From positions 868,001-932,000 of the forward strand of contig BLLK01000046.1 of the NCBI GenBank assembly GCA_021927905.1: DNA of 64,000 bases. Reading direction: 5' to 3'. The stretch's first letter is position 1, and every line of letters begins with the position of its first letter. The translations under genes were made by a program, and so were the position numbers. The DNA is from Chaetoceros tenuissimus. Its lineage: Eukaryota > Bacillariophyta > Thalassiosirophyceae > Chaetocerotales > Chaetocerotaceae. The notes below the pieces were generated by a model. That model was not told the origin of the DNA, made no database searches, and saw nothing but the letters and a program-made list of their open reading frames with translations. This document shows positions 39,595-51,499 of the stretch, piece by piece.

Positions 39595-42500
39595 AATCTT
39601 ACAAACAAAAATTTCTTTACAGGCGATCGTTACCCATTGTGTGCAGATCTTCCCAACAAACATCATCTGAAAGTAGGGGCAGCGTACAGATTATTAGGAG
39701 CGGAATCAACGGCACAGATGCAAAAAGATTACAAAGGCTGGGAAGAAAATGTAAATATTCTACGGTTAGAACTGACCGAGACGTCACCGCTTTACAAGAA
39801 ATTATGCGCTGCAGAGAATGGCGTTTGTACATGGCCGGGAAAAATTGTTCTAAATGAAAATTTGGTTTATGATTCAGCAGATCTCCGTACAAGTGATGAG
39901 TATTTGGTTGATACAATCAGAACATTGAGAATTGAGTTGAGCAATGGAAAACTTGTACATTATGAATATCTTAGACCTCCGTGTGTCGACCAGGCATTCC
40001 TTGGAAGTGATGCACGAAAGGTGATCAGAGGGAACCTTGGGTGAGTGCTCAAAGCCGTATTAGCCTTACTTGCTCCTTACCTATCCTTTTGACTAATGTC
40101 CGTTCTTTTAACTCACCAGTCGCACATGGGAAGTGCAGGAAAGTGTTTGCGCAGACCCAAAACGTGAAGTTGCCACAGAGTTGTGTTGTGAACAGGACTG
40201 GGAAACTTCAACAAATGATCTAGATCAATATGCTCATCGCTATTTTCTTTACCACGCTGAACGTATGACTTACGGTAGCGCATCTTCTCGTTGTGAAACA
40301 TTTAACAAAGTATCTTGTAGCCCTAAGCGTTATTCCGGCGGTATTTGTAATAGAGATGTTGGCAGAAACGTATGGTACTCTTGGACTTCTTTAAGTTGTA
40401 TGACCAGAGTGAAGATCAATTTCGATTCTGGTTTGATTGGTAGAGTTGATTTTCCAGAGCCAGATCAAGCAGGGCATCGTAATGTCGCAGCTCATGTAGA
40501 CCAAAGCACTATGAACTATTTTAAAGTTGCTTGGACGACTCAGCATGAAAATTTGCCTACCGATTCCTCTCAGTGTGACGCTATCATTAACTGTTACTCC
40601 ACGAATGATGGTTGTATTTGTGACACTTCAGTTACAACTTCATTAGTCTTTGAGAGCGTCTCCGATGCAATTTCGCCAGAAAATCTGTATAATTCTCTGC
40701 ATGTTGGAGTATTCCGTCCAGAGATGTATGGAGATGACGAAGTCCACAGTCTAGGAAGCTGTAATATTGATGGCATCGAGGTTCTTTCCTTTTCAAGTGA
40801 AGATTCGTGCAGTAGTTTTAGTATCAACACATTTTTTGGATTTGTTGATCACCAAGGAGTTCAGCGCTATTTGAAGAATGTCATCTCAACTGTGAACATT
40901 TTAGGCCTTGGTGAATCTTTCAGAAACGTTCCACACTTCATCAGTATGGTAGATCAGGACCTTCGTGATATGCATTATGAGACGGACGCAGTCATTGACC
41001 ACTTTATCCATCATCCTAGTCATGCGCCCTTCCTTGCTACTAGAATGATTCAAAGGTTTGGAATTTCCAATCCATCTCCAGGATTTGTTGAGCGTGTCGC
41101 AACATCCTACATCAACGGAGTATTTGAAGGAGTCGGAAGTGGCGAATATGGAGATCTCTCTGCTTTGGTGACAGCAATCCTTTTGGATCGAGAATCTAGA
41201 TCAACTACACTTGATGCCGACCCTTCCCATGGGCAGCTCAGAGAACCAATGCTGAAAGTCACCTCTCTATACAGAAGTATGGAAGTAACTTTTAGCTCTC
41301 CAGAAAGTTGGATTCAGCACCAATACGCGGCAGGTATTGGCCAGGACCCATATGGATCTCCGTCTGTCTTTTCTTTCTTTCTACCGGAATATAAGCCACC
41401 TGGTCCAATTAATAATGCTGATCTCGTTGCACCAGAAAGTCAGGTTTTAACAGGGGCAAAGGTCACAACACTCATAGATGGTCTTCTCTCGACCATTAAG
41501 TTTGGGCTAGTGTCATGTTATAATGCTTTTGGTGACACTCTCTACACTGGCCAATGTCCAATACAAGAAGGGAATACTGATGATGCGATAGGATATCTTG
41601 ACTACTCTATTCCTCAAGGTTTGAGTGTTGATGAAGCAATCGAAGATCTCGCACTGCTCCTGACTGGAGGGCGATTATCTTCAACAAACCGAAACATTAT
41701 TCGAGGTGCAATAGAAAATGAGTACAATAATGGAGATATATCCAAAGCCACAAGAATTGCACAACAGCTAGTTCTCTCATCGCCTGAATTTCATACATGG
41801 GGCACCGTTCATCGCAACACCGGAGAGAAGAGGCACATTCAAGGTTACAATCATCCACCAAAGAATTCTTACAAAACTGTTGTCTTATTTATGATGACTG
41901 GTAAGTTCCATTTTGTTCTTTATTTCATTTTTCCATTTGCAGTATTACTAATATATTGGCTTTTTTCCTTACAAAGGTGGGGTTGATTCCTTCAACATGA
42001 TCGTTCCGAAAGGGAATTGTTCATCGAAAAATATGTATAATGAGTACAAGAATGCTCGCGGCCCATTGGCCCTTTCCCAGGATAAGTTGCTTGATATTGA
42101 TGCAACTGGTTCTGACCAGTTGTGTAACACATGGGGAGTTCACGAGAGTTTGCCCCTTCTCAAAGAATTATACGATACAAATGATGCCATGTTCTTTTTG
42201 AACACAGGAATTTTATGTGAGTAAGCAATTTGTTTAGTAGAAATGATTCAATGTCAGATTTTGCTTACACTGTTTTCAACTTTAAATTGATAGCCGAACC
42301 ACTAGACAAATCTATGAATTGGGTAGATCGGTCAAAGATCAGACTATTTGCCCATAATCACATGACGAGAGAAGCTTTAGCGCTGGATCCTCACGATGTA
42401 ATGCCAGGCACGGGTGTCGGTGGACGAATGCTGGATAGTAAGTTTCAATTTTCTGACAAATAAGTATATTTTCTTGTTATATTCCATACTGATTTTGCTC

Positions 42501-45500
42501 TTTTCTCTAAAAGTGCTGAAGAAGAATGGATTTCAAACATCTGGAAATACAGTCGATGGAAGCTCTCTGTTGAATGTTGGTTCTTCCTTTTATTCCAATC
42601 CATCATATACTGTATCTTCAAAAGGTGTAACCAAATTAGATGAGTTTTCTTCGCTTCCACGAAATGATATGCTTGATCTCATTAAGTTAATCAATGGATA
42701 TGGGGAAAAAGGAAATTCTATGCTTGGTGAAACTTGGTCAGAACGTCTGTCAAAAACTCTTTTCGAATACAAAACAGCACTTCAAATTGACGATGCTATC
42801 AAAAGTGGTGTTTTCAATATGGATGGGTATAAAGCATCAGAAGACGTCGAGCTCCAGCTAAAGTCTGCTGCCCAATACATGAAGTCTAGAGAATTGCGAA
42901 AAGTTGATCGCGAAGTGTATTTCGTCACGCAAGGGAAGTATGATATGCATGGCTCTCTTAGCACCCTTGCGGACCAGTTCAAAGAAGCAAACACAGCACT
43001 GACCAACTTTGTAGAAGAACTGAAAAGGCAAGGTACATGGGAAGATACAGTTATTCTAATGGGATCTGATTTTGGGCGTTCTGTTGCCCCCAACTCCAAC
43101 GGTGGATCGGATCATGGTAAGTGTGACATATTGCCCATTAATTCGTCAAAGTATTTACTTGTCGTTGACTCAATGTATTCTGAATGTCATCAAAAGCATG
43201 GGGAGGTAACTATTTTATGCTAGGAGGAGGTATAAAAGGAGGAAGAATTTTGGGTGAATATCCTCTCGACTTGAGTGAGAAAAGTCCTTACTGGGTCCAG
43301 AGAGGTCGAATGGTACGTAATTCAGAATGATCTCAAACATGATATTGATGGATTCATCTTTTCTCAACTTGTGATCCTCTCTCCTTATTCTTTTAGATTC
43401 CAACAACCCCATGGGACTCGATTTGGAATGCAATTGGTGAATGGATGGGAGTCAAGGGCGACAGAGATCTTGACTTTATGTTGCCTAATCGCCGAAACTT
43501 TGACAAATGTAGTAAAATGTTCCATGGTCACGATTTATTTGAAAACATGGCACAGACAGCATGTATCAATGACTTGGACGGCGATGGTGTTGCAGATGAT
43601 TTAGACTTTTGTACAGATACTTCATACTGGATTGACGCTCCAATAGATTCGAATGGATGTCAACAGCCAACTACACAGTCACCTACATCTCCCATTCCTC
43701 CCACACCTGCGCCAACATGGCAACCTACTGTTAATGGTGTGAAGTATGAAGCGGAAGACGCAATGTTTGACGATCTGTACGGATCAAAAGTAACTAATGG
43801 AAATACAGGTTTTTCAGGTTATGGATACGTCAATATGGGAGGGAAGAACTCCTTTGTTGAGTGGCAATCAGTAACAAGTACTAGCGAGTCTTGCAAATTA
43901 ACATTTCGATACGCTGCTACCTCATCTCGTGAAAGCAGAATTGAAATAAATGGAATAGAAGTAGGAATTCTTCCATTCCCTGCAATAAGTCAGAGCTGGT
44001 CAGACTATGGTACTGAAAGCTTGGAAACAATTTGTCCACAAGGAGCCTTCAATGTTCGTCTCACCGCAATTACATCAAACGGAGGTTCAAACCTTGACTT
44101 TATGATAATCTCCAACGTCGATTCTCCAAGTGCTCCAAGTGTAACGCCACCAACGTCTAGTCCAACAGTAGTGATGACATCTAGTCCTACAAATTCACCT
44201 ACTGACAATCCTTCTACCTCTATTACTTTGTCACCAACGCCAATAGGTTTACCAAGTGCTCTCTATGAAGCCGAAGACCCTTCAAACATCCTTCATGACG
44301 GTGTAGTCAGTAACAGCCAGGTCGGTTTCACCGGATCTGGATACGTAAACATGGGACAGATAGACTCATATGTGGAATGGCCTGCAATCAGCGGGGGAAG
44401 TGGAGGACCCTGCTTACTCACATTCCGCTATGCAGTCAAAGCTGCGTCAAGTCCTCAACGAATTTCTTTGATTATGGTTAACGGTGATGTTGTGGGTAGT
44501 ACAAACTTTGCGGCGACAGGAGAGTCATGGACAGACTACGGTACAGAGAGCTTTGAGTGTATGTGTCCTTCTGGTCTGTTTTCTCTGCGAGTGACGGCTT
44601 CATCATCAGAGGGAGGTCCGAATCTGGATAATGTAGAGGTTTCTGGCATTACAGGGACGGCAAGTCCAACCTTGGCACCTACATTGACTACTGCATCTCC
44701 AACTGCATCGCAGACAGATACTCCAACAGGAAGTCCATCTGTGGTACCTACAGTTGCTACTTTATCTCCAACTAGCTCTCCAACTGCATCAGAGACTGAT
44801 ACTCCGACAGGAAGTCCATTTGCTAGTCCAAGTGCATCACCTTCTTTCAGCAGTGACAAGCCGTCTATCTCTCCGACATTGAATCCATCTGCAGCTCCTT
44901 CAATGAGCAGTGATACTCCAACAGGAAGTCCATCCGTGGTTCCTACACTTACTACTACATCTCCAACTAGCCCTCCAACTGCTGTAACTTCGTCACCAAC
45001 GTCAATAGGTGTGCCAAATGCACTCTATGAAGCCGAAGACCCTTCAAACATCCTTCATGACGGTGTAGTCAGTAACAGCCAGGTCGGTTTCACCGGATCT
45101 GGATACGTAAACATGGGACAGATAGACTCATATGTGGAATGGCCTGCAATCAGCGGGGGAAGTGGAGGACCCTGCTTACTCACATTCCGCTATGCAGTCA
45201 AAGCTGCGTCAAGTCCTCAACGAATTTCTTTGATTATGGTTAACGGTGATGTTGTGGGTAGTACAAACTTTGCGGCGACAGGAGAGTCATGGACAGACTA
45301 CGGTACAGAGAGCTTTGAGTGTATGTGTCCTTCTGGTCTGTTTTCTCTGCGAGTGACGGCTTCATCATCAGAGGGAGGTCCGAATCTGGATAATGTAGAG
45401 GTTTCTGGCATTACAGGGACGGCAAGTCCAACCTTGGCACCTACATTGACTACTGCATCTCCAACTGCATCGCAGACAGATACTCCAACAGGAAGTCCAT

Positions 45501-46186
45501 CTGTGGTACCTACAGTTGCTACTTTATCTCCAACTAGCTCTCCAACTGCATCAGAGACTGATACTCCGACAGGAAGTCCATCATTGGTACCTACGTTAAC
45601 AACTGCATCTCCAAGTACCAACCCACCAGTGATATCACCTGTAGCAGAACCTCCTACATCACTTGCATTACAAGTTAGCAATGTCATTTCAATGAGTTCC
45701 ATTCATATTGAAAACACAAAAGGCGTTAAATATATTTGTAGCGAAGCAGTGGATGGACAAACAAGTGACTGCAGTATTAATCGCAACGGTTTCGCTTCTA
45801 AGAGTCTCGCAGGTTTCATTGCAACTCCACCAGAAAATGAAAGATCCATAGTCAAGAAATTGAGGGTATACAAAAACAAAGATTGCTACAATTGTGATCC
45901 TAGGTCTTTCAAACTCTCTGGAAGAAATTCAGCTTCAGACCCCTGGACTATTATCGCAGAGGGCAGTCTTGCTCTTCATAGTGGTCGGAATAAGCATCTT
46001 GGTGTCCCAATCAATTCTTCTTTTGAATCTGGAGATACTGCTTTAAAATTTATTGAAGCTCAGATTCAAAATGATGAAGAATATTGGCAATATCAGGTGA
46101 TTTTCCCTCTTATCAAAGACAATGGTACACGTGATGTGAGGTTCTCAGAGGTTGAACTGCCTGGATACTTGCGTTTGGTTGGATAA
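39595..46186 (+). CDS. DUF1800-DUF1501 secreted protein, 3' part with CBM6-like and discoidin-like modules
   Basis: Exons: 39595-40040, 40120-41900, 41977-42216, 42294-42437, 42514-43116, 43197-43312 and 43397-46186, with all phases consistent. The first ~740 codons complete DUF1800 ('FLATRMIQRFGISNPSPGFV', 'PSVFSFFLPEYKPPG', 'LLLTGGRLS'). DUF1501, a metallophosphatase/sulfatase-like fold of unknown activity, follows: 'MTGGVDSFNM', 'HNHMTREA', 'VILMGSDFGRSVAPN', and 'GGSDH' joined to 'AWGGNYFMLGGGIKGGRI'. Next comes a Cys-containing Asp-rich stretch ('DLDGDGVADDLD'). Then there are three CBM6-like beta domains (~43735-44125, 44260-44655, 45020-45415), separated by Thr/Ser/Pro linkers. A discoidin (F5/8C)-like domain closes the protein (45655-46180). 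As part of an intact gene it would be a secreted or wall-bound, carbohydrate-binding protein. Here it has no start codon of its own. Confidence 0.85.
44261..44819 (+). repeat. 559-bp in-frame repeat, copy 1 (CBM6-like module plus linker)
   Basis: Apparently identical in DNA to 45023-45581, offset 762 bp (254 codons). Just upstream (~30 bp) the copies are similar but diverged. Confidence 0.93.
45023..45581 (+). repeat. 559-bp in-frame repeat, copy 2
   Basis: Second copy of 44261-44819. The diverged third module at ~43735-44125 shows that the identical pair is a recent duplication or was homogenised by gene conversion. Confidence 0.93.
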
Positions 46187-46772
46187 GTTCAAATAATGAC
46201 AAAGACTTGGTATATATTGAAATCATCTAATTTATAAAATTCTGTTCAAATACCTTCACATTTTTAAACTGAAAATGCATAAAACCAAACAAAGCATAAC
46301 GAGCATACATCGAGTATTCTATTCGTACAACTGAAAAATAATATAGGAGACGAGGAGAATCCGTTTTACAACGTTATTTAGTATGTATGTTCAACGAAAG
46401 AGTCCTGGCCCAACTACATATAGTAGCTCTTTTCGAGAAAGCTGTTTATTGTGAAATCTTTACGATGATGTACGTACCTGTAGAGATGCATTTTATTACA
46501 AAATGGAAATAGTTTCTTGCAAGTTGATAAACCATAAGAATATTTGTAACATTTTTATCTTTACAGTAATACTCGTACTTACTTGTAACGGTGTAATACA
46601 TAAAAAGACATACCAAAGGTGCCTTAGTGCTGGTCTTTTCCAACTCCCAATACCGTCCTAAGATGCAAAGCTATGAAGATTATTCATACAGAATCAAATG
46701 ATTATAAAAATATTGACAACTTATTTATAATGCAAAGTATTCTACTCAATAATAGTATTCTACTTTCGACAT
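46187..46772. other. convergent intergenic region, 0.59 kb
   Basis: 3' flanks of the DUF gene (+) and the proteasome gene (-). AT-rich; a 65-codon minus frame at 46446-46643 is not convincing. Nothing else seen. Confidence 0.6.
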
Positions 46773-47760
46773 CTAACTTGACATGGCATTCTTCTTCTCC
46801 TCCGCAAATTCGTAGTGCATCTCATTGACATCGATGGAGTGAATCTTCTTCCATCCGTCTTTTGTTACATGATAAAGATTATTGATTCCTCCAGAGTATG
46901 CATCTCTATGCGTAGCATGGTAAATAGCTCTCTTACCCAAATCAATTGCTTCCTCGACAGTCAAGTCCTTTCTGTAGTAATTATCTAAAACTCCATACGC
47001 GTACGTCGATCCAGATCCTACACTGAACATATTACCCTTTAGTCTAGTTCCATCATCATCAACATAGTAAAGTTGTGGACCGGTCTCATCCCATCCAGTG
47101 ACCATGGTTCCCATACTTAATCCATATCCGCGGTAAGAATTAACAGTATTTGCAAGGAGTTTACTTGCCGCAGCAACGGTGATTCTCTTTCCATTTCTCA
47201 ATTCGTACATGCGGCATTGCATTCCAAGATTACGCTCCCAGAAGGAACAATCTGCAGCTCCTCCCGCCATGGTTCCTAGAAGGAAAGGGTTGATTTCAAT
47301 TACCTTTTTGACAGTTCCAGATGCAATGTATGCTCCTTGTGTAGAACGAGAATCTACGGAAACGATAATTCCTTCGTTGAATTTGAATGCGAGTGTTGTT
47401 GTTCCCTTTGCGAATTTCACAGTTTGGTGAGAGTCTGCAGCTCCACATGCAGAAGCAAAGTTACTGCGGCAAAAGTGTGCTGGCTGATGGACGCAAAAAA
47501 GATATCGTGTGAGTTGTGGACGAAAAGAAACATGTATATACAATAGTAGCTAGAGATATTAGACTCTAAATTGTATGTATGAAAGCCATATCACTTACGT
47601 CTGCTACGTTAGGGACTTCAAATGCTGCTGGCTCTCCCAAGAAGTTGGATGCACACATTGCTCCAGTTCCACCTGAAGCAATCATTTGTCTTCTCTTGTC
47701 TTCTTCTTGACGAGTCCCGATATCGAGAACGTCAGTAGTTACTGCTGCTGGTCCGAACAT
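46773..47760 (-). CDS. 20S proteasome subunit beta-5, two exons
   Basis: Exon 1 is 47760-47599, the intron is 47598-47484 (GTAAGT...ATCAG, 115 nt), and exon 2 is 47483-46773, giving 290 aa. The acceptor was chosen for phase 0; a closer AG would shift the frame. The mature subunit starts at Thr82 in '[12 protein letters not shown]', after an 81-aa propeptide removed by autolysis. Catalytic residues are present in mature numbering: Thr1, Asp17 ('SVDSR') and Lys33, plus the '[10 protein letters not shown]' loop. This is the chymotrypsin-like active subunit of the proteasome core, acting in cytosol and nucleus. Length and motifs match the family closely. Confidence 0.96.
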
Positions 47761-48133
47761 GATGTTGCTATTTATTTTACGTTTCTAATGAATAGATACG
47801 ACGAAGATGTAGATGTAGTAGATGTTGTTGATTGCTATGATGCTGCCTTGTTGCTTGTTGTTGGTGCCTTTGCTCTTCTTCGTTCTGTTTCTTTATGCTT
47901 CGTTTGAAAGTGGCCTGGCTAGTACTAATGCTAGCTAGGCACGTTGCCATGAAGTATGTTAATTCAACCCCAATGACGCGCTTATTGATACTTTCTCTAA
48001 CTATGTTTACCTTACTTGCATTTACTACTTTATCAAGTCACATTGATCATTATAAAAATAAATTTACAATATATATATATTTATGTGTTACATGCTTTGT
48101 CCCATTGACTGACTCGAAATAATTTCTTGAAGC
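47761..48133. other. intergenic, 0.37 kb
   Basis: 5' flank of the proteasome gene (-) and 3' flank of the membrane-protein gene (-). An imperfect 10-bp stem ('GCCTGGCTAG'/'CTAGCTAGGC') lies near 47912-47939. It could be a chance palindrome. Confidence 0.5.
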
Positions 48134-49363
48134 TCATGCTCTTCTGGTTGACTTGACACCTCTTCGTTGTCTGAAATGATAGAGCACTGTCAAGGCTATC
48201 AATCCTTGCAACTTCTTCTTGTATTTTGGATTATTCTGAAAGAATGAAAAACATTTCGTCAGTGGATTGGACCTTAGTATACTTCTTGTATTTACAGCAT
48301 CATTGATTGGACGAATGATTGGAATATGATCTCCAAATTGTTTTTGAAGCCATTTTGTAATGTTTTTCTTGGCATATGCACTTCCAAGTGATCCAGCAGC
48401 TACAGAAAGAAGACCAATGGCAGCAGTACCCTGCGAAAATTTGTAAAGAGTACGACGTGCGGTTGGACTATACTTCAACTGCGCACACAGTGCAATGGCC
48501 GATATGATACCAATTCCTTCTAGAACTTTTTCATTTGAAACATAGCTAGTATTGGAGTTTGTTTCCATGTCCGAGCCTTTCAGTGTATTGATGCAGTGCC
48601 ATACCATGTCCAATACAATCTTTTCGACGTTATCTGTTGATTCCAAATCCAGAGACTGTGACGGTGTAGAAATAGTTTTATCAATGACTGAATCATCTGA
48701 ATCTGTAGCACGAACTTCGTTCTCATTGTTTGGATCACCATCAGTCTTTGTGGTATTATCAGTTTCTTCATCGTCCCAATTCAAGTCCAAATCATTCTCA
48801 AGGTTGACATCCTCTGGAACGACAGATTTCGCAAGCAATGTTTCCATCTCCTTCTCGACTATCGACTCTTGTTTCTGATTCATCAATTTCCAAATTCCAC
48901 CTTTTTGAAACATGACTTTATCCACATATGCTTTATCCAATACAACAGTCTCATTTCTATTGGTCAATAATTCATCCCCATTACACCACTGTAAACTCTT
49001 GGTTATAATTCGTAGCCGTAGAGATTTATCAATTGGCAACATGTATAAAAGGAAAGTACCGACATAAGTCGACCAAAAGCAGCTTATATATCCTTCAAAT
49101 CCAAATACATCTTGTAGTAAATCATCCAGAACTAATTCATTTCCATATTGAATGACCTTTTCTCGAATTCGTTGTACTTGTTTGGAAACTATGGATACAA
49201 TTTCTATGACGGTGATGGTTGATCCCAAGAGCATCAGTTTCATAATTGTTAGAGTAGTCGAAGATAAAGATTGGATATAGGGTGCTACAAGGGCAACACA
49301 TGATCCAAGAATAATCAAGGGCCCTATTAAAACTCTAATGGTATTTGGCGAGACTGCTGCCAT
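48134..49363 (-). CDS. membrane protein of unknown function, probably two exons
   Basis: The first true ATG is at 49363 ('MAAVSPNTIRV'); the frame continues upstream without ATG. Length is 409 aa read through, or 389 aa if the stop-free 60-nt stretch at 48236-48295 (GTAAAT...TTTCAG) is an intron, which its ends suggest. Hydrophobic segments lie at ~10-30 and ~37-55, with a hydrophobic patch near ~110-125 and another in the C-terminal part ('GTAAIGLLSVAAGSLGSA'). An acidic Asp/Asn-rich loop (~185-250) and a basic C-terminus ('FRQRRGVKSTRRA') follow. I do not recognise the family. It is probably an integral protein of an internal membrane. It is transcribed away from the MON1 gene. Confidence 0.75.
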   Translation of the reverse strand: MAAVSPNTIRVLIGPLIILGSCVALVAPYIQSLSSTTLTIMKLMLLGSTITVIEIVSIVSKQVQRIREKVIQYGNELVLDDLLQDVFGFEGYISCFWSTYVGTFLLYMLPIDKSLRLRIITKSLQWCNGDELLTNRNETVVLDKAYVDKVMFQKGGIWKLMNQKQESIVEKEMETLLAKSVVPEDVNLENDLDLNWDDEETDNTTKTDGDPNNENEVRATDSDDSVIDKTISTPSQSLDLESTDNVEKIVLDMVWHCINTLKGSDMETNSNTSYVSNEKVLEGIGIISAIALCAQLKYSPTARRTLYKFSQGTAAIGLLSVAAGSLGSAYAKKNITKWLQKQFGDHIPIIRPINDAVNTRSILRSNPLTKCFSFFQNNPKYKKKLQGLIALTVLYHFRQRRGVKSTRRA

Positions 49364-49774
49364 TTTTGCCTCTTTCTTGAAGATGATTCGATTCGTAAAT
49401 AGTTTCAAAAGTTCCACTCGCTTCACCGCATAAAGCAACTACAATGTGATTGCCTTGGGATATTCTCTACAAAGAAGTAATGTCTGATGTGTATGATTCC
49501 CAATTGTATCAAGCACATCAGTCAATAAGAAAGAACTAGTGTAACTGATGTTGTGATGATTGATGTTGAATGTTCTGTATGTAAAGTACGTACCTACGGG
49601 GTAAGCAGTAAAAAGGGGATCCCCTCTACCTTTTTCAACGAAAAAGTAAACGTAAAACTTGCATCAGAATTGCAACATCAAAAAACATTTTTTCTAATTG
49701 TAGTAGCATAGTATTACGTCTCGAAGCATTAGGTATATCGCGAACTACTTCTAGAAGTCTACTTTAGGTGTACT
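49364..49774. other. divergent promoter region, 0.41 kb
   Basis: Lies between the membrane-protein gene (-) and MON1 (+). A partly palindromic 'GGGGATCCCC' occurs near 49617-49626. No gene seen. Confidence 0.5.
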
Positions 49775-51499
49775 ATGGAAGGAGATTGCGAAAGTAACAA
49801 GGCAGACGAGCTAACGGAATCCATGGAAAAAGTCACGAAAGATGGCTTACGAGAGACCAACTACCTGGTAATGAGTGATGCAGGAAAGATAATATTTGCC
49901 AACTATGGTAATGATGCTAGCTTATGTGCAATCTCTGGATTAATTCAAACGCTTCGAGCGACTACATTAGGTGATCCACAGCTTGGTCATAGTGATTTAC
50001 AATGCATTGATACAGACTCCTCTTTGATTGTCTTTAATTCTATTGGAGCATTGACATTGGTTGCGATTGCATATAAGGATCGAGATGGGATATGTGAAAC
50101 TATTGATTACCTCATGGTTCAATTAGAAGTTATTTATAGTGCTATAGTATTTGATTTGACAGATGAATTTCAATACCGGCTACAGCAACAACCTCACTTG
50201 GACATTTCATATTTGCTTGGTTCGACCATGGACAAGTTATCTTCCATGACTTCTGAAATGAATTTGAATTCCAAGAAATGCTGTTGGATGGGAGGAGTAG
50301 ATGTCATTAGTCCCATACCATCTGAAGTGAGAAGATATACTTCCAAAGTGCTTGCAAGCGAGTGCTCGAAAAATACTTCCATCATTTATGGTATTCTCTC
50401 AGTGAACAAATCAATTTTTAACATTGTTCAACCGCACAAGACTGAGCATCAATTGAATACATTTGATCTAAATACTTTGCTGCATTTCTTTGACTCTCAG
50501 ACATTATTGCAAGGAAATGATCTTTGGTTTCCAATATGTTTGCCACATTTGAATCAATCAGGATATGTGTATTGCTACCAATGTTGTATAGGATTAGAGT
50601 CGAAGGATAGACAGAGGAAAGCATCCTCAAATGCTAAGAACAGTCTGATGAGACTGACGCTAATAAGTCAAGAGCCATCTCTAGATGAATTCAAATCACT
50701 CAAACGAACTGCCAATGATATTCGCCATAAATTTGGAATACCGATAGACCAGGAAGAAGTGCTTCGGGTATACAATGTCGAAAATAATACCGACGCCTTG
50801 AGTGGAGATGATAATCTTATCTGGGAAAGAAATACTATGGAAGATTTGAGTGAAGAAGATACAAATACTGCGGAGCAAAATGATTTGTCTATATATAAAA
50901 AGAGGTTTCGTTCACATTGGGCGTACCATACTAGGAAGGCATTAGATATCAAGTTGAAAGAAGAGAGATGGCAAGATTATTGTCTCATGTCATCCATGAT
51001 TCATTTTATGATACAGATCAAAGTACCTATTCGGCACTCTGAAAATGGTTCAGATTCCGGAGGATACCTTTCTCAGCTCTTTGGACCACCCATACCCAGA
51101 GATGGTATCACGATCAGTGGTAAAAAGATATGGAACTTGTATCAGCAACTGTATATGAATTACTTTCAAGCTGTAGATTCGCCAAATGCATACTTGGAGA
51201 AACGCAATGATATGAAAAACTATGCATCATCTTTAGGTGATCAGAATATTAATCAGTTTCGATTGTCACAAATGCTGCATTGTAATGAAAAGGACATCAG
51301 CAAAGAGAATGAATTTTTTGACTTCATAGTTGACCATGATCATTTAATCATAATTCATTCGAAGCCATTGGAGTATGTATTTTTTGCAGTTCTTCCAGGT
51401 GATCTTTCTTCAGTTTCTGATGCAAAAGTTTTGAGTGCAACTTTGATTGAGACTTTGATGAGCAAGGGAGAAGCATTAGAGACATATTCCTTCTTATAG
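49775..51499 (+). CDS. MON1: MON1-like vacuolar fusion protein
   Basis: Single exon, 574 aa. The N-terminal part matches the first longin domain of Mon1: 'NYLVMSDAGKIIFANYGND', 'AISGLIQTLRATT', 'SLIVFNSIGALTLVAIA', 'LMVQLEVIYSAIV', 'YLLGSTMDKLSSM'. The second longin-like part follows ('SIIYGILSVNKSIFNIVQPH', 'DLWFPICLPHLNQSGYVYCY'). Mon1 with Ccz1 forms the guanine-nucleotide exchange factor for Rab7, driving endosome maturation and fusion with vacuole or lysosome. An acidic, Asn-rich insert (~330-370) separates the second and third longin regions, and the C-terminus carries a roadblock/longin-like segment ('YVFFAVLPGDLSSVSDAKV'). It is about the family's usual length. No signal peptide, as expected for a cytosolic membrane-recruited protein. 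Confidence 0.87.
   Translation: MEGDCESNKADELTESMEKVTKDGLRETNYLVMSDAGKIIFANYGNDASLCAISGLIQTLRATTLGDPQLGHSDLQCIDTDSSLIVFNSIGALTLVAIAYKDRDGICETIDYLMVQLEVIYSAIVFDLTDEFQYRLQQQPHLDISYLLGSTMDKLSSMTSEMNLNSKKCCWMGGVDVISPIPSEVRRYTSKVLASECSKNTSIIYGILSVNKSIFNIVQPHKTEHQLNTFDLNTLLHFFDSQTLLQGNDLWFPICLPHLNQSGYVYCYQCCIGLESKDRQRKASSNAKNSLMRLTLISQEPSLDEFKSLKRTANDIRHKFGIPIDQEEVLRVYNVENNTDALSGDDNLIWERNTMEDLSEEDTNTAEQNDLSIYKKRFRSHWAYHTRKALDIKLKEERWQDYCLMSSMIHFMIQIKVPIRHSENGSDSGGYLSQLFGPPIPRDGITISGKKIWNLYQQLYMNYFQAVDSPNAYLEKRNDMKNYASSLGDQNINQFRLSQMLHCNEKDISKENEFFDFIVDHDHLIIIHSKPLEYVFFAVLPGDLSSVSDAKVLSATLIETLMSKGEALETYSFL

Noticed and set aside
44536-45702. minus-strand frames over the CBM6-like repeats
   Set aside because: They mirror the Thr/Ser/Pro linkers of the plus-strand gene and repeat only because that gene repeats.
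47912-47939. imperfect palindrome as a small RNA
   Set aside because: A single 10-bp stem with a G-U pair in an AT-rich spacer is weak evidence; TAGCTAG words are frequent in this window.
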